This document shows positions 1 through 12,765 of a DNA stretch of 64,000 bases, in pieces. The notes beneath the pieces were generated by a model. The model saw only the letters and a list, made by a program, of their open reading frames with translations. It did no database searches and was not told where the DNA came from. Position numbers and translations under genes: made by a program. Positions within the stretch are counted from its first letter, which is position 1. Every line of letters starts with the position of its first letter. The stretch is from Casuarina equisetifolia (lineage: Eukaryota > Streptophyta > Magnoliopsida > Fagales > Casuarinaceae), in assembly GCA_028551475.1 (NCBI GenBank), contig CM052362.1, forward strand, positions 5,641,354-5,705,353, given 5' to 3'.

Positions 1-554
1 CTTGGTTACTTGTGCATTTGAGTTGCTATCAAGGGTCAATAGAGATATCTAGCTATTGTATAAATAAGTAGGTTTAGGGCTTGTAAAAGGCATATATTAA
101 TTGTAACACCTAAAACTATTGTTTAGTGAAAACTTCTTTTCATTCTCTTTCTACATATTCTCTCGTTCCTATAAAATATAGAATAAATGGAATAAACATA
201 ACCACTAGTTGTTAGAAGCATCTCTAGTTATGCATTGGAATACTTAGAATTGTACCAATTCAACAAAATCTAGTCTTATTGAGTAGATTTTTTCAAATCC
301 TAACAAAATGATGTGGGAGGTTGAAGGATGCCTTAAACCTAAAGTGAAACAAAAGCTTGTGGCTAAAAAACCTTTAGGTGCAAAGATAATAGTGATTGCA
401 AGTATGTCTTGTAAGCTACCAAAGGAAAGAGGAAGAAAAAGGCTAATAGATTGACTAAAAAGATAAACATAAATTATGTGATAGTCTTGGCCATGTTTTG
501 TAATGTTTGGTGGTAACACCAAACTCAGCTTTATCCCTTTCTTAGGAATATATG
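1..554. other. AT-rich intergenic, no gene recognised
   Basis: I see no coding exon, RNA gene or clear repeat boundary. Short open frames here have no recognisable motif. Confidence 0.5.
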
Positions 555-755
555 TGTTAAGTTATGTGAACTAAAGTTTTTGATGATGATATGTTTAAAG
601 GATTGTTGGATTATTAGGCTATTAGTGAAAGTTTTATTTCTATGAAGTTATGTTTACTTTATGGAATATTCCTTAAAGTAATAAATACACATATTTATAG
701 GAATATTGAATTTAAGGTTCCAAGGAAATCATAATTAGAATATTTCTACATAGCT
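555..755 (+). repeat. dispersed repeat, copy 1 (partner at 18,785-18,965)
   Basis: This stretch (around gatgatatgtttaaagg ... ggaatattgaatttaagg) matches 18,785-18,965 in the same orientation with scattered substitutions and small indels. The element type is not recognised. Together with the 4.2/17.4 kb pair, it suggests that the two edges of the left repeat field share ancestry. Confidence 0.7.
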
Positions 756-1179
756 TCATATGCTTATTTAAATTGGCCTTTTTCTTTAATGGTCTTTTTA
801 TTTGATGGTCCAAATTTAACAAGTTGGATTGAATTGATTGCAATCCATTTGGTAAAGAGGACCTTTGCTCTATAAGTTTGCAATACATAATGAACGCTAA
901 GCTTGTGATAAAGCCAAAAGTCTAGCCCACACAAGAAAAAGAGCCCAACCCACAACCTAATTAATGAAATGAAAATAAGACGATGTCATGCAAGCTTAAG
1001 GCAAAAAGAACACTGGCCTTTTTGTATATTCCTTTTTTTTTTAAATAACCATTGATTATGTTTGTTCAAGAGATTATATCCTTTTTAGGTATCTGAGTAA
1101 ACAACTATTCTATAAATTCTAAGTCTCCTACTCCCACATATCCCTTAATTAAAGCATCCTATCACATGTTGCAATATTT

Positions 1180-1900
1180 CTTTTAGGCATCTTTTCCAAC
1201 AATTCTCTTGCTAAATTAATATCCTTGGCTTGGGACTAAGTTGAAACCATCCTATTCCACACATAATCATCTTTTTTTGGCATTTCATCAAATAGTCTTA
1301 TCTTGGGCATAAGTTGAAACCATCCTATTCCACACGTAATCATGTTTTTTTGACATTTCCTTAAATACTCTTATCGCTTTTTTAAGTTTACCCAAACTTG
1401 AGTAGAAATTAAGACAATTTGAACCATTACATGTGAACTAAAGCTAGTTTTTCCAACATAACAATGTATAGCTTCATTAAACTCTAAAGAAGACAAACAT
1501 GCATAAGCCTTGACTAATAACATGAATGTTTAACTTGTTGGCATAAGCTTAGCTCTCAACTTATCGATGTAACACTCCAAAGCTCTTGTTGGATAACAAC
1601 TTTAAACAAAGCCTTTTATCATTGCATTGTAAACAACTATATTGGAATTCTCTATTCCATAAATGCTGAAACTACATAATCTATGCCCAAGAAGGTCAAA
1701 CAAGCAAAAATATACTTGTTCATGAAGAAGTAGTCTTGGCCTTTATTGGTCTTGATCATAAAATCATACACAACTTCTAGACTCTTTGGGTTGGAATTTA
1801 TCTTCAATTGGTCAATTATAACTTGTTTTTAAATTACTAAGTTGGATATAGGCTTCATGATTGCAATGTTGTGCTTAACTCAGAAAGCTTCCTTTTTAAC
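1180..1900 (-). pseudogene. PPR protein gene fragment (copy 0)
   Basis: The minus strand of 1,370-1,600 matches the N-terminal half of the PPR copies at 9.1, 12.5, 42.4 and 45.3 kb, including the stretch encoding roughly 'YVDMLRA.IMP.SYTFMLLVKA'. No long frame remains. Around 1,230-1,365 a piece of about 75 bp is duplicated in tandem (the 'gttgaaaccatcctattcc' motif appears twice). PPR proteins are organellar RNA-binding proteins built of 35-residue helical repeats. This copy is too broken to be made, and the identification rests on the better-preserved copies in the window. Confidence 0.6.
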
Positions 1901-4900
1901 AATGAAGAATTCACTTAACAAAAACTAAATAAAAACGAGTCAAAAAGAGTTAAAACTTATAATGAAAGTTTTACATGGTGATAGCAAACAATAATAGAGA
2001 AAGAGAAATAACTAACCTAAATCCAATTATTCGAAAAAGAACTCATAAGATGCCTGGATGCTACCTTCCTTAAATGCTAAAACTATCAAAACTTATGTTG
2101 AGCTTTTCCATTTGCATAAATGCTGAAAATGTGTATATGCTCCAAAAGGTCAAACAAGTGCAATCTTGGTCTTTATTGGTCTTAATCATAAAACCACACA
2201 CATCTTCCAAGCTCTTTAAGTTGGAATGTATCTTTAATTGATTGAATATAATTAGTTTATGAATTACTAAGTTGGATATAAGCTTCATGATTGCAACGCT
2301 GTGCATAAGTTTGCTCTTTAACAAAGATAGAAGAATTCATTTAACAAAAAGCAAATAAAAATGAGTCAAAACTTATAATGAATAAGTTTTACATTGTGAT
2401 AGTAAACAACAATGGAGAAACAAAAGTAGCTAACCTAAATCCAATACTTGAAGCAAACCAAATAGAAGGATTCAAATTTCCTAAATCTAGTCTTATTAAG
2501 GGATTCATTGATCCATGAGATGCTCAAATGCTAGCTTCCTCAAATGCTAAAATAGTCAAAACTTATATTAGGATTCTCCATCTCCATAAATGCTAAAATT
2601 GCATAATCTATGCCTAAGAAGATCGAACATGCATAAATATACTTGTTCAAGAAAAAAAAATCTTGGTCTCTATTGGTCTTGATCATAAAACCATACACAA
2701 CTTCTAGGCTTTTCGGTTTAGAATTTATCTACAATTGGTTGATTATAACTTGTTTTTGAATTATTAAGTTAGATATAGGCTTCATGATTGCAACATTATG
2801 CTTAACTCGGAAAGCTTACTCTTCAACAAAGATAAAAAAATTCACTTAAAAAAAAGCAAATACAAATTAGTCAAAAAGAGTCAAAACTTATAATGAATAA
2901 ATTTTACATTATGATTGTAAATAGTAATAAAGAAAGAGAAATAGCCAACCTAAATCTAATCACCCAAAGTAAATTGAATAGAAGGATTTAAATTTATCCT
3001 AAATCCAATCCTATTAAGGGATTTATTAATCCATGAGATGCTTGGATGCCACCTTCCTTAAATGTTGAAACTGTCAAAACTTATATTGGGATTCTCCATC
3101 TCCATAAATGCTAAAACTATGTAATTTATGTCCAAGAAAGTCAAATAGGTGCAAACATACTTATTTATGAAAAGGTAGTCTTGATTATAAAACCATACAT
3201 GGCTTCCAGGCTCTTTGGGCTGGAATTTATCTTTAACTAGTTGATTATAACTTGTTTTTGAATTACAAAGTTGGATATATGCTTTATGATTACAATGTTG
3301 TACTCAATTTGGAAAGCTTGCTCTTTAACAAAGAAGGAAGAATTCACTTAACAAAAAATAAATAAAAATGAGTCAAAAATTATAATTAATAAGTTTTACA
3401 TTGTGATAGTAAACAACAATAAGGAAAGAGAAACAACCAAACTAAATCCAATCACTTGAAACAAACTTAATAGAATGATCCAAATTTATCCTAAATCTAA
3501 TCCTATTGAGGGATTCATTGATCCATAAGATGCTTGGATGTCACCTTCCTTAAATGTTGAAACTGTCAAAACTTATATTAGGATTCTCCATCTCCATAAA
3601 TGCTAAAACTGCATAATATATGCCCAAAAAGGTCAAATAGGTGCAAATATATTTGTTTATGAAGAAGTAGTTTTAGTCTCTATTGGTCTTGATCACAAAA
3701 CCATACACAAGCTCCAAGCTTTTTGGTCTAGAATTTATTTTCAATTGGTTGATTATAACCCTTTTCTAAATTGCTAAGTTGGATATAGGCTTTATGATTA
3801 CAACACTATGGTTAACTTAGAAAGCTTGCACTTTAACGAAAAGGGAAGCTTACTCTTCAATGAATCAAACTAATATGCATCATTTTGAGAAGCAACAAAA
3901 TGTACAACTTGAGTTTACCAAGCAATTAGTGCAACATTACAGGTATGTAATTGAAAATATCTTCTTGATGAGTCAGCATTAAAACATTCTTCATGGTTTT
4001 ATGATGTTTTCAGGACACATTTTTTAAGTTGTGCTTTTCAAATTTAAATTCTTGTTAACACTTGCTTTTTAAAGAGGAAAGAAGTAAAATGTTTCTAACT
4101 CTAGTGTTGTCTTTGTTAGAGCTATGGTCCATCTTTGGAAAGAAGAGTTTTCTACATAGCTCTTATGTAATATATCATTAAGCTGAAAAAGATTATGAAT
4201 TTTAAAGTTGCTTTTCTTAGCAAACAAAACCTTTTAATGACAAATTCTGCATTGGAAACTTTTTAGTCTACTTGGGAAAGAAAAACTCTCGGTTTTTTCT
4301 TTTTTGGGAACAATTTTTAAAAGTTCAAAGTGCATACATCTAAGAGATTGTTTTTAGAAATATGGTAGCCTTGGAAAAAGTTTTTAAATGATTTATTGAA
4401 GGTTTGTTCAAAAATATTAAATCTCCTTGGTAAGCATTTCTTTTTCATGATGCAATCTATATGAATTTGCAATAATAAATGTGGTAACTCTTTTCCTAGT
4501 AATTAAATACAATATCATTATTTGAGGTTAGTTGTGTAATCATTAATATACTTTTCTTACCACAACTACAAACTAATTACTCACTCGTGCTAAGTCGTAT
4601 GTACCTTTAAGTTATCTAGATGCAATATTCTTGCATCATTGATAAGAGATAACATGCTCATCAAAACTAACTTCTCTCTAAAAAGTGACCTTTATTTTTT
4701 TTATGAGCAAAAAGTTTATTACTCAGTTTTTAAATATTTGGCTTATATGACATGAAATGCTTAAATCTTAGATGATTTTTTTTTTGTAAGTGTTTGACAA
4801 AGAATGAAGAATTCACTTGACAAAAAGCAAATAAAAATGAGTCAAAACTTATAATGAATAAGTTTTATATTGTGATAGTATATAGTAATAGAGAAAGAGA

Positions 4901-6450
4901 AATAACTAGCCTAAATTTAGTCATTTAAAGCAAACTGAACAAAAGGATTCAAATTTATCCTAAATTTAATCCTATTGAGGGATTCATTGATCCATGAGAT
5001 GCTCGAATGCCACATTCCTCAAATGCTAAAATTGTCAAAACTTATATTGGGATTCTGCATCTTTATAAATGTTGAAAATGCGTAATCTATGCCTAAGAAG
5101 GTTGAACAAACACAAATATACTTGTTCATGAAGAGGTATTCTTGGTCTCTATTGGTCTTGATTATAAAACCATATATAGCTTCCAAGCTCTTTGGGTTGG
5201 AATTTATCTTTAACCGGTTGATTATAACTTGTTTATGAATTATTAAGTTGAATATAAGCTTGATGATTGTAACACTGTGCTTAACTTGGAAATCTTGTTC
5301 TTTAACAAAGAGGGAAGAATTCACTTAACAAAAAGCAAATCAAAACAAGTCAAAAACCATCAAAACTTATAATGAATAAGTTTTACATTGTGATAGTAAA
5401 CAACAATAGAGAAAAAGAAATAGCTAACCTAAATCCAATCACTTAAAGCAAACTTAATAGAAGGATTCAAATTTATCCTAAATCTAGTTCTATTGACCGA
5501 TTCATTGATCCATGAGATGCTTGGATGCTACCTTCCTCAAATGCTGAAACTATCAAAATTGTCAAAACTTATATTGGGATTCTCCATCTCTATAAATGTT
5601 GAAAATGCATAATCTATGCCTAAGAAGGTTGAACATGTGCAAATATACTTGTTCATGAAGAAGTAGTTTTGGTCTCTATTGGTCTTGATCATAAAACCAT
5701 AGATAACTTCTAGGCTTTTTGGTTGAAATTTATCTTCAACTAGTTAATTATAACTTGTTTTTGAATTACTAAGTTGGATATAGGCTTCATGATTACAATG
5801 TTGTGCTCAACTTGGAAAGTTTGCTCTTTAATAAAGAGGGAAGAATTCACTTAACAAAAAGAAAATAAAAATGAGTTAAAACTTATAATGAATAAGTTTT
5901 ATATTGTGATAGTAAACAATAATAAAGAAAAAAAAACCAACCTAAATCCAATCACTTAAAGTAAAATCAATCGAATGATTCAATTTTATCTTAAATCTAG
6001 TCCTATAAAGGTCAAACATGAGCAAATATACTTGTTCATGAAGAAGTGGTCTTGGTTTCTATTGATCTTAATCATAAAACCATATATAGGTTCCATGCTT
6101 TTCAGGTTAGAATTTATCTTCAATTGGTCGACTATAACCCTTTTCTAAATTACTAAGTCGGATAAAGGCTTTATGATTGCAACATTATGGTTAACTTAGA
6201 AAGCTTGCTCTTTAATAAAAAGGGAAGAATTCACTTAACAAAAAGTAAATAAAAATGAATCAAAAAGGGTGAAAACTTATAATGAATAGCTTTTACATGT
6301 GATAATAAACAATAATAGAGAAGGAGAAATAACTAACCTAAATCCAATCACTTGAAACAAACTGAACATAAGGATCCAAATTTATCCTAAATCCAGTCCT
6401 ATTGAAGGATTCATTGATCCATGAGATGCTCATATGCCACTTTCCTCAAT
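1600..6450 (-). repeat. tandem array of a PPR N-terminal exon plus 5' flank (about 475-520 bp unit)
   Basis: A unit recurs about eight times with 80-90% identity by eye. One marker is 'attcattgatccatgagatg', seen near 2,035, 2,510, 3,015, 3,510, 4,980, 5,500 and 6,410. A second marker is 'gattctccatctccataaatg' and variants, near 1,650, 2,095, 2,570, 3,090, 3,585, 5,050 and 5,580. Spacing is about 475-520 bp, apart from an insertion at 3,860-4,800 and a shortened unit near 6,000. On the minus strand the best units stay open, at 2,070-2,324 (84 aa) and 5,019-5,324 (101 aa). They read like the start of the same PPR protein, with a '.FMIKTNRDQ.Y.FMNKYI' type segment. The remaining units are frameshifted. 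This is local amplification of one exon and its upstream DNA. Confidence 0.8.
3860..4800. repeat. sequence interrupting the exon array; right part repeated at 17,415-17,990
   Basis: This stretch breaks the roughly 500-bp array. Its right part, 4,180-4,770 (aagctgaaaaagattatga onward), matches 17,410-17,990 in direct orientation. Its left part contains a short exon-like run (3,859-3,942) that begins ATGAATCAAACT, stays open for 28 codons rich in Gln, His and Asn, and ends at a good donor (CAG/GTATGT). I do not recognise that peptide. No terminal inverted repeats or target-site duplication could be fixed by eye. Confidence 0.5.
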
Positions 6451-8000
6451 TCATGCTACAATTCCATTTTCCCCAATTGTGTCCAAAAATGTATACCTAT
6501 TGTTGTGATATTTTTTGCAATTCAAAAGGATATCATATGACCAAAAATAAATAGTAAAAATTAGATGGAACAATTAATAAAATTATATTCATCCCACATT
6601 TTAAAACACTAAGAAATTATGTTAAAATATAAACCATATGCAATTATTTGAAGGTATTTGTTATATTAAGATTTAGCTAACTTTGATTGATCTGATAGAA
6701 AACCATAACTACCTTAGTCCATCCCATTATCCATTGCAATCTTTCTTAGTAAGTTTTGATGAAGCATGTTATTGTTTGTCACCATCCCTTAAGATGTACC
6801 AACAAAAATAAAAATAAATAGTTAATTAAGCTTTAACAAACATCAATTGACTTGACAAAGAACAATAATTATTTTGCATCCATCAAGAAATTTTAAAATA
6901 TATTATCACTATTTTGCATTAATTGACCTTATGTTTAGTGGTCAATTGGAACTCCTAAGATCCTAGGATGTACCAAAAAAAACCTCATGGGACTCCACTA
7001 CATCTATTAAATAGTTGAAGGAAACAAACCAAAAATTCATTAAACACATTTTGACTTCTTCAAGGTTTATAATTCCTTTATTTCTTGACATATACAACTT
7101 ATAAAAGGAAGAGAGAAAGAGAGGCAATAGATAGAGTTATATAAACTACAAACCATTGGCATCATATGTTGATATCATCACTTAATCCAAATATTTATTG
7201 TTAAATCACATTTAAAAAGTATCTTTCAACATGATATATAGAACCTAGCATGTACAATAACCTTCAAGTCAAACTTAAGCTAATATCTTGTTGTGATAAA
7301 GGATGGAACAAAACTTCTAGGACAAAGTGCCCAACACTTTATGTAATTGGAGTATTTGCTCAGTAGTGAACAACTCCTTTACTTAAAGTTATAAGGAAAC
7401 ACAAAATTGATGAATAATCAACATTAGATACTATGGGACATAAGTCCTCTACTTGGAGTTATAGGAAATACAAAGTTAATGAATAATCATCATAAGATGT
7501 TATGGGACAAGATGTTAGCGTGTGTTAGCCTTTAAAGTGTGATACTCTAAGGATTGCAAGATTTCTTTATGTTGTTTAAGCTCTTGAACAAAAAAATTCA
7601 TATGAATTTCTGATTGTAATCATCAACCTTGAGATTATTATAATAAAGGTATTTGTAACTTAATTAAGTTAGCAAGCCAAATTTGAGTTTGGTTTAATAT
7701 TTTCTAGATATAGAGTTTCAAATCACAAGATTTTTTTTTCTCATGACCAAAACTTATGGCATGCTCTATAGTCATTTAGAAATAAAACAAAGAATCTTTT
7801 GTTACAACTATAGACCACCAAACTGTTTGTAATACATTAGAAACCAACATGAACATTTCCATCTATTTTCAAATTATGTGATATGCAAACAACAAGATGA
7901 GAAAGTATCACCCACACTTTAATGTAATGACACATTTAACAAAATCTAGTAGATGCCAATCTTAGCACCTATAATATCCACATGGTCTAACTGAACTCTA
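6430..8000. repeat. flank module of the PPR unit (copy 0)
   Basis: This AT-rich non-coding module also lies next to each PPR copy, at about 9,360-10,240, 12,766-13,630, 42,600-43,440 and 45,440-46,290. Shared landmarks are 'gatggaacaattaataaaa', 'ccaaaaatgaatggtaaaa' and 'ggacaaagtgcccaa'. This copy is longer and more diverged, with an internal partial duplication around 7,370-7,520. I see no gene. Confidence 0.65.
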
Positions 8001-8345
8001 TTTTAATTGATCATTGTTGGTAAAAGAGCATGTTTCATGATTTTTTTTTATGTGACAATATTTTTTAGTAATTGTATACAAATATTTTTTATTTTTGTGT
8101 GTGTGCAAAATATAAATATATGAAGTAAAAAAGCATACAATTATAATAATAATAAATGATATTATAAAGTAACAAGTTTTCTACATTCATATACATTATT
8201 ATTTTATCCAAGTTGTATCAAGAAAATTCTTGAGCAAGGAGAAAATATTGTTATTTACATAATGTTCTTAATATAAGAAAAATGATGCTGTATTTTCATT
8301 TGTAGGAAAAATATTTCTGTTTAAACGGAGTAGCCCGAATAAGTG
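8000..8345. other. AT-rich spacer, no gene seen
   Basis: Homopolymer and AT-rich DNA between two repeat modules. I see no exon, RNA gene or repeat boundary that can be supported. Confidence 0.4.
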
Positions 8346-9365
8346 ACCCAACCCGTGATGTTAGGTGATAAAACCTACAATTTATTATATGGAAGCTAAG
8401 CAATTTCCTAGTTCATATGCAGATGACACCTATTCAACAGGACACCCTAACACTCGACATTTTTCTTAATTTTCATCTTGTTTATCAAGTTTAGTGCCTC
8501 TTTAAACCAACCTTTTTGCTCAGCAGATTAACCATGCATTTATAATGTTTGATTATGGGAGTGATGGAGTAATTATTGACCATGATTGAAACCAACTAGA
8601 AACCTTTTTTTACTTGTTCCGTGTGTCTATAGGCATTTAGGAGACTAAAAAAGTAAGCTCATTTAGTTTCACCTTTGTTGCCGTCATCATTATTAACATA
8701 AAGAGTGCTTGATCTACAAATCTATGAAGTGCAAGCCCATCAATGATTGAATTCCAACAAGCCAGATCTTGCTCCTTTAAAATGGAGAATACCTTAAATG
8801 AAGTATCTATGTCGTCACCTTTGGCATACATATTAATTAGTGTAAAGTTAATGTGAGCATTTAACTTAATTCCATTTCGCACTACCCACTGGTGGATTTG
8901 CCATCCAAGCATGAAATTCTCATTATAGCTACAAGCTAAGATGAGTTTTACCATGGTAATTTCATTAGGGTAGATTTCCTTACTTCTTCATATTTCTTGT
9001 TTTAAAGATAGCAAATGATCATTTTTGTCCAAGAAATTCTATCCTTTATGGCATTTCATCAAATACTCTTCTTGCTTTTTCAAGTTTCCTCAAACTTGAT
9101 TAGAAATCAAGTAAAACACTCTAAACAATCACATGCGATGTAGAACCAACTTTCCAAGCGTGACAATGTATCATTTTTCCAAGCTCCAAGGAAGACAAAG
9201 ATGTACAAGCCTTGACCAATAACATGAATGTGTACCTCACTGGCATAATCCTAGCTCTCAACATATCAACATAATATTCCAAACTTCTTGTTGGGTAGCT
9301 CTTCATGTTAGAATTTATCTTCAACTGGTTGATTATAAACTTCATGATTGCAACTTTATACTTAA
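8346..9365 (-). pseudogene. PPR (E-class type) gene copy 1, broken
   Basis: Minus-strand pieces at 8,637-8,954 (105 aa) and 9,121-9,345 (74 aa) encode PPR-like helical repeats, for example 'LACWNSIIDGLALH', 'INMYAKG' and 'YTFMLLVKA'. They lie in the right order for one protein (N-terminus at high coordinates) but in different frames with stops between. The C-terminal E-motif part present in copies 2-4 is missing, because this copy starts only at about 8,346. Intact relatives would bind organellar transcripts. It is one member of the higher-order repeat described in the findings. Confidence 0.75.
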
Positions 9366-10240
9366 CTCATCCAAAAGTGTAGATTTATTGTTGTAATAGT
9401 CTTTGCAACTAAAAAAGATATCATAGGACCAAAAATGAATGGTAAAAATTAGATGAAATAATTAATAAAATTATATTCACCCCACATTTTGTGACACTAA
9501 GAAATTATGTAAAAATATAAACCACATGCAATTTTTTGAAGATATTAGTTAAGTCAAATTTGTGCTAATATGTTGTTGTGATAAATGATGGAATGAGATT
9601 GCTGGGACAAAGTGCCCAAAATACTATGTAATTAGATTATTTATTCAATAGTAAACACAAAGTTGATGTTTAAGCTCTACTTGGAGTTATAAGGGAATAC
9701 AAAGTTGATAAATAACCAATATAAGATATTATGGGATAAGATGTTTAAGCTTTCTAATAGCAAAGTTTATATGAATTTTTGCTCGTGATCTAATTAAGCA
9801 TTAGCCTTAAGATTGTCACAATAAAAATATTTGCAACTTGACTAAGTCAGTATGCCAAATTTGAATATGATTCAGTATTTGCTAGATATAGACTTTTGAA
9901 TCACAAGAATTTTTTTTTCTCTTATGACCAAAACTTATAGCATGCTCTATAGCCATTTAGAAATAGTTTGGGAAGACATCATAGCCATAATGTAACATGT
10001 TATTATTCAAAATGATTATGAAAAGATGTCACAGGATGAATATCGCCACCAAAATTACTAAAATTCAATCATACATACCAATATAACTACTCTAATAAGT
10101 TTGTAACCAAATAATTGCAAGAATAAAAATTTGATTTTTTCTTTTAAAGATTTGATTTTTCCCTCAAAAGCTTTCAAACCAACCAGCTAAACAAAATTAG
10201 ACTTTGAAAGAAATGGAAGAGGGAACCAAATATTGGAAAA
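9366..10240. repeat. flank module of the PPR unit (copy 1)
   Basis: Non-coding AT-rich module shared with 12,766-13,630, 42,600-43,440 and 45,440-46,290, in the same orientation and at the same place between a PPR copy and a minisatellite. Confidence 0.75.
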
Positions 10241-10245
10241 CAGAG

Positions 10246-11335
10246 CTAAGGATGAAAAATGAAAAGGTTATGTACCTTATGGACAAAAAATAAAGAGGAG
10301 AGGATTTCAGTTGAAAAGCATAGATGAGGTAAGACCAACACGGAATATGGAGACTCTTGATAGGCATCGGGAACCATATCTAGGCCGAGGTTATATACCT
10401 TGTGGATGAAAAATGGAGAGGTGGGGATTTCAGTTGAAAAGCATAGATAAAGTAAGTATTGACTTGAAAATGGAGACTTTTGACAAGCACTGGAAACCTT
10501 ATCTAGGCCAAAATTATGTACCTTGTAGACGAAAAATGCATAGGAGAGGATTTCAGCCAAAAAGTGTAGACAAAATAAGTAATGACTCAAAATACAGAGA
10601 CTTTTAACAAGTATTGACAACTAAATATAGGCCGAGGTTATGTACCTTGTGGACGAAAAATGGAGAGGACAAGATTTGAGTCAAGAAGCATAAATGAAGT
10701 AGGTACTGACACAGAGTATGAAGACTCTAGATAGGCATTAGGAACCGTATCTAGGCCAAGGTTATGTACCTTGTGGATGAAAAATGGAGAAGAGGGGATT
10801 TTAGCTGAAAAGCGTAGACAAAGTAAGTATCAACTAAAAAATGAAGACTTTTGACAAACATTAGAAACCGTATCTAGGCCGAGCTTACGTACCTTGTGGA
10901 TGAAAAATGGAGGAGAAAGGATTTGAGTTGAAAAGTGTAGATGAAGTAAGTACCGACTTAAAAAATAAAGACTTAAGATAGGCATTAGGAACTGTATCTA
11001 GGTCGAGGTTACATATCTTGTGGATGAAAAATGGAGAGGAGAGGCTTTGAGCTGAAAAGCATAAATGAAGTAGGTACCAACTCAGAAAATAGAGACCCTT
11101 GACAGGCATTGGCAACCAAATTTAGGCTGAGATATAGTACTTTATGGACCAAAAATGGATAGGAAAGTATTCAGCTAAAAAGTGTAGACAATGTAAGTAC
11201 CGACTCGAAAGTGGAGACTTTTGATAAGCACTAGGAACCGTATTTAGGTGGAGGTTATGTATCTTGTGGATAAAAAATGGAGAGGAATAGGTTTCAATTG
11301 TAAAGCATAGACAAAGTACTATGGAAATGATCACT
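10246..11335. repeat. 123-bp minisatellite, array 1 (about 9 units)
   Basis: The core 'taccttgtggacgaaaaatg' (with variants) recurs near 10,273, 10,395, 10,519, 10,646, 10,767, 10,890, 11,015, 11,139 and 11,262. Spacing is 121-127 bp, and each core is followed by 'ggagaggattt', 'gtagacgaagtaagtac', 'atggagactcttgac' and 'ccgtatctaggcc'. Because 123 is 3 x 41, some minus-strand frames stay open over several units (10,246-10,620, 10,885-11,115 and 11,122-11,334). These frames have no recognisable domain and I do not call them genes. Confidence 0.9.
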
Positions 11336-12765
11336 TCTATATTTTGTTTCTTCCTATTCTATATTGCCGTTAGTTACAATATCAATTATCATCTAAAAAA
11401 TAAAGCTGTGGCATCTCTAAAATGAACCCTCAAGAGAATGGGTTGTTTCATCAAATTGGAAAAATGTAAGCACTTTACTAACAAGCTTCCACTGCCTATA
11501 TAATTCAGTTGGGAGCAAACCAATTTCATTAAAAGCTAGATGTGATTTTTCATTTTCAGCAAATCAATCCTTCCTTTTAAAAAGTGATAAACTGACTATG
11601 TCCTTGAATTTTTATTTTCACACTTTGTTTTTCATCGCTATGCTAATTTTAGCCATCTCATCCTATTTTTTTTCTACAATGTACAATTGCATGAACACAA
11701 AGCTATAGCTTGTGACGTTGGGTGCTAAAACTCGCAATTTATTATATGCAAGTTGAGCAATTTCCTAGTTCATATGCAGATGACACCCATTCAACAAGGC
11801 ACCCTAACACTTAACATTTTTCTTAATTTTCATCTCATTTATCAAGTCTAGTGCCTCTTCAAACCAACCTTTTTTACTCAACAAATCAACCATGCATCCA
11901 TAATGTTTGATTGTGGGAGTGATGGAGTAATCATTGACCATGATTGAAACCAACTTGAAACCTTCTTCTACTTGTTTTGTATGTCTACAAGCACTTGGAA
12001 GACTAAAAAAGTAAGCTCATTTGGTTTCACCTTTGTTGTTGTCATCATTCTAAACATAAAGAGTGGTTGATTTACAAATCTATGAAGTGCAAGCCCTTTA
12101 ATGATTGAATTCCAACAAGCTAGATCTTACTCTTTTAAAATGGAGAACACCTTAAGTGAAGTATCTATATTACCACCTTTGACATAAATATTAATTAGTG
12201 TAGAGCCAATGTGAGCATTTAACTCAATTCCATTTCGCACTACCCACTGGTGGATTTGCCATCCAAGCATGAAATTCTCACTATAGCTATAAGCTGAGAT
12301 GAGTTTTACCATGGTAACTTCAGTAGGGTAGATTAACTTGCTTCTCATTTCATTGAAAACACTAATAGCTTTTTCATATTCCTTGTTTTGAAGATAACAA
12401 GTGATCATTTTTGTCCAAGAAATTGTATCCTTTTGTGGAATGTCATCAAATACTTTTCTTGCTTTTTCAAGTTTCCTCAAACTTGATTAGAAATTAAGTG
12501 AAGCATTTTAAATAATCACATGAGAAGTAGAACCAACTTTCCATGCGTGACAATGTATCATTTTTCCAAGCTCCAAATAAGACAAAAATGCATAAGCCTT
12601 GACCAACAACATGAATGTGTAACTCATTGGCATAATCTTGGCTCTCAACATATCAACATAATATTCCAAAGTTCTTGTTGGGCAGCTCTTCACGTTAGAA
12701 TTTAACTTCAACTGGTTGATTATAGGCTTCATGATTGCAACATTGTGCTTAACTCATCCAAAAGT
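11336..12765 (-). pseudogene. PPR (E-class type) gene copy 2, broken
   Basis: Reading on the minus strand, 12,508-12,732 encodes the N-terminal part. Then 12,127-12,480 (117 aa) gives three PPR-type repeats ('LEKARKVFDDIPQKDTISW', 'YEKAISVFNEMRS', 'INIYVKGGNIDTSLKVF'). Degraded C-terminal sequence follows down to about 11,500, where the E-motif region lies (compare copy 3). The frames do not join without frameshifts, and stop codons separate them. Residues such as 'KDTISWTKMI' fit the plant-specific PLS subclass, whose members act in mitochondria or plastids, often in C-to-U editing. No targeting peptide or DYW domain was found. Confidence 0.8.

Noticed and set aside
10246..10620. Minus-strand open frame of 124 codons in the minisatellite
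   Set aside because: Explained by the 3n repeat unit. There is no domain, similar frames end at different places in each array, and other frames are also open.
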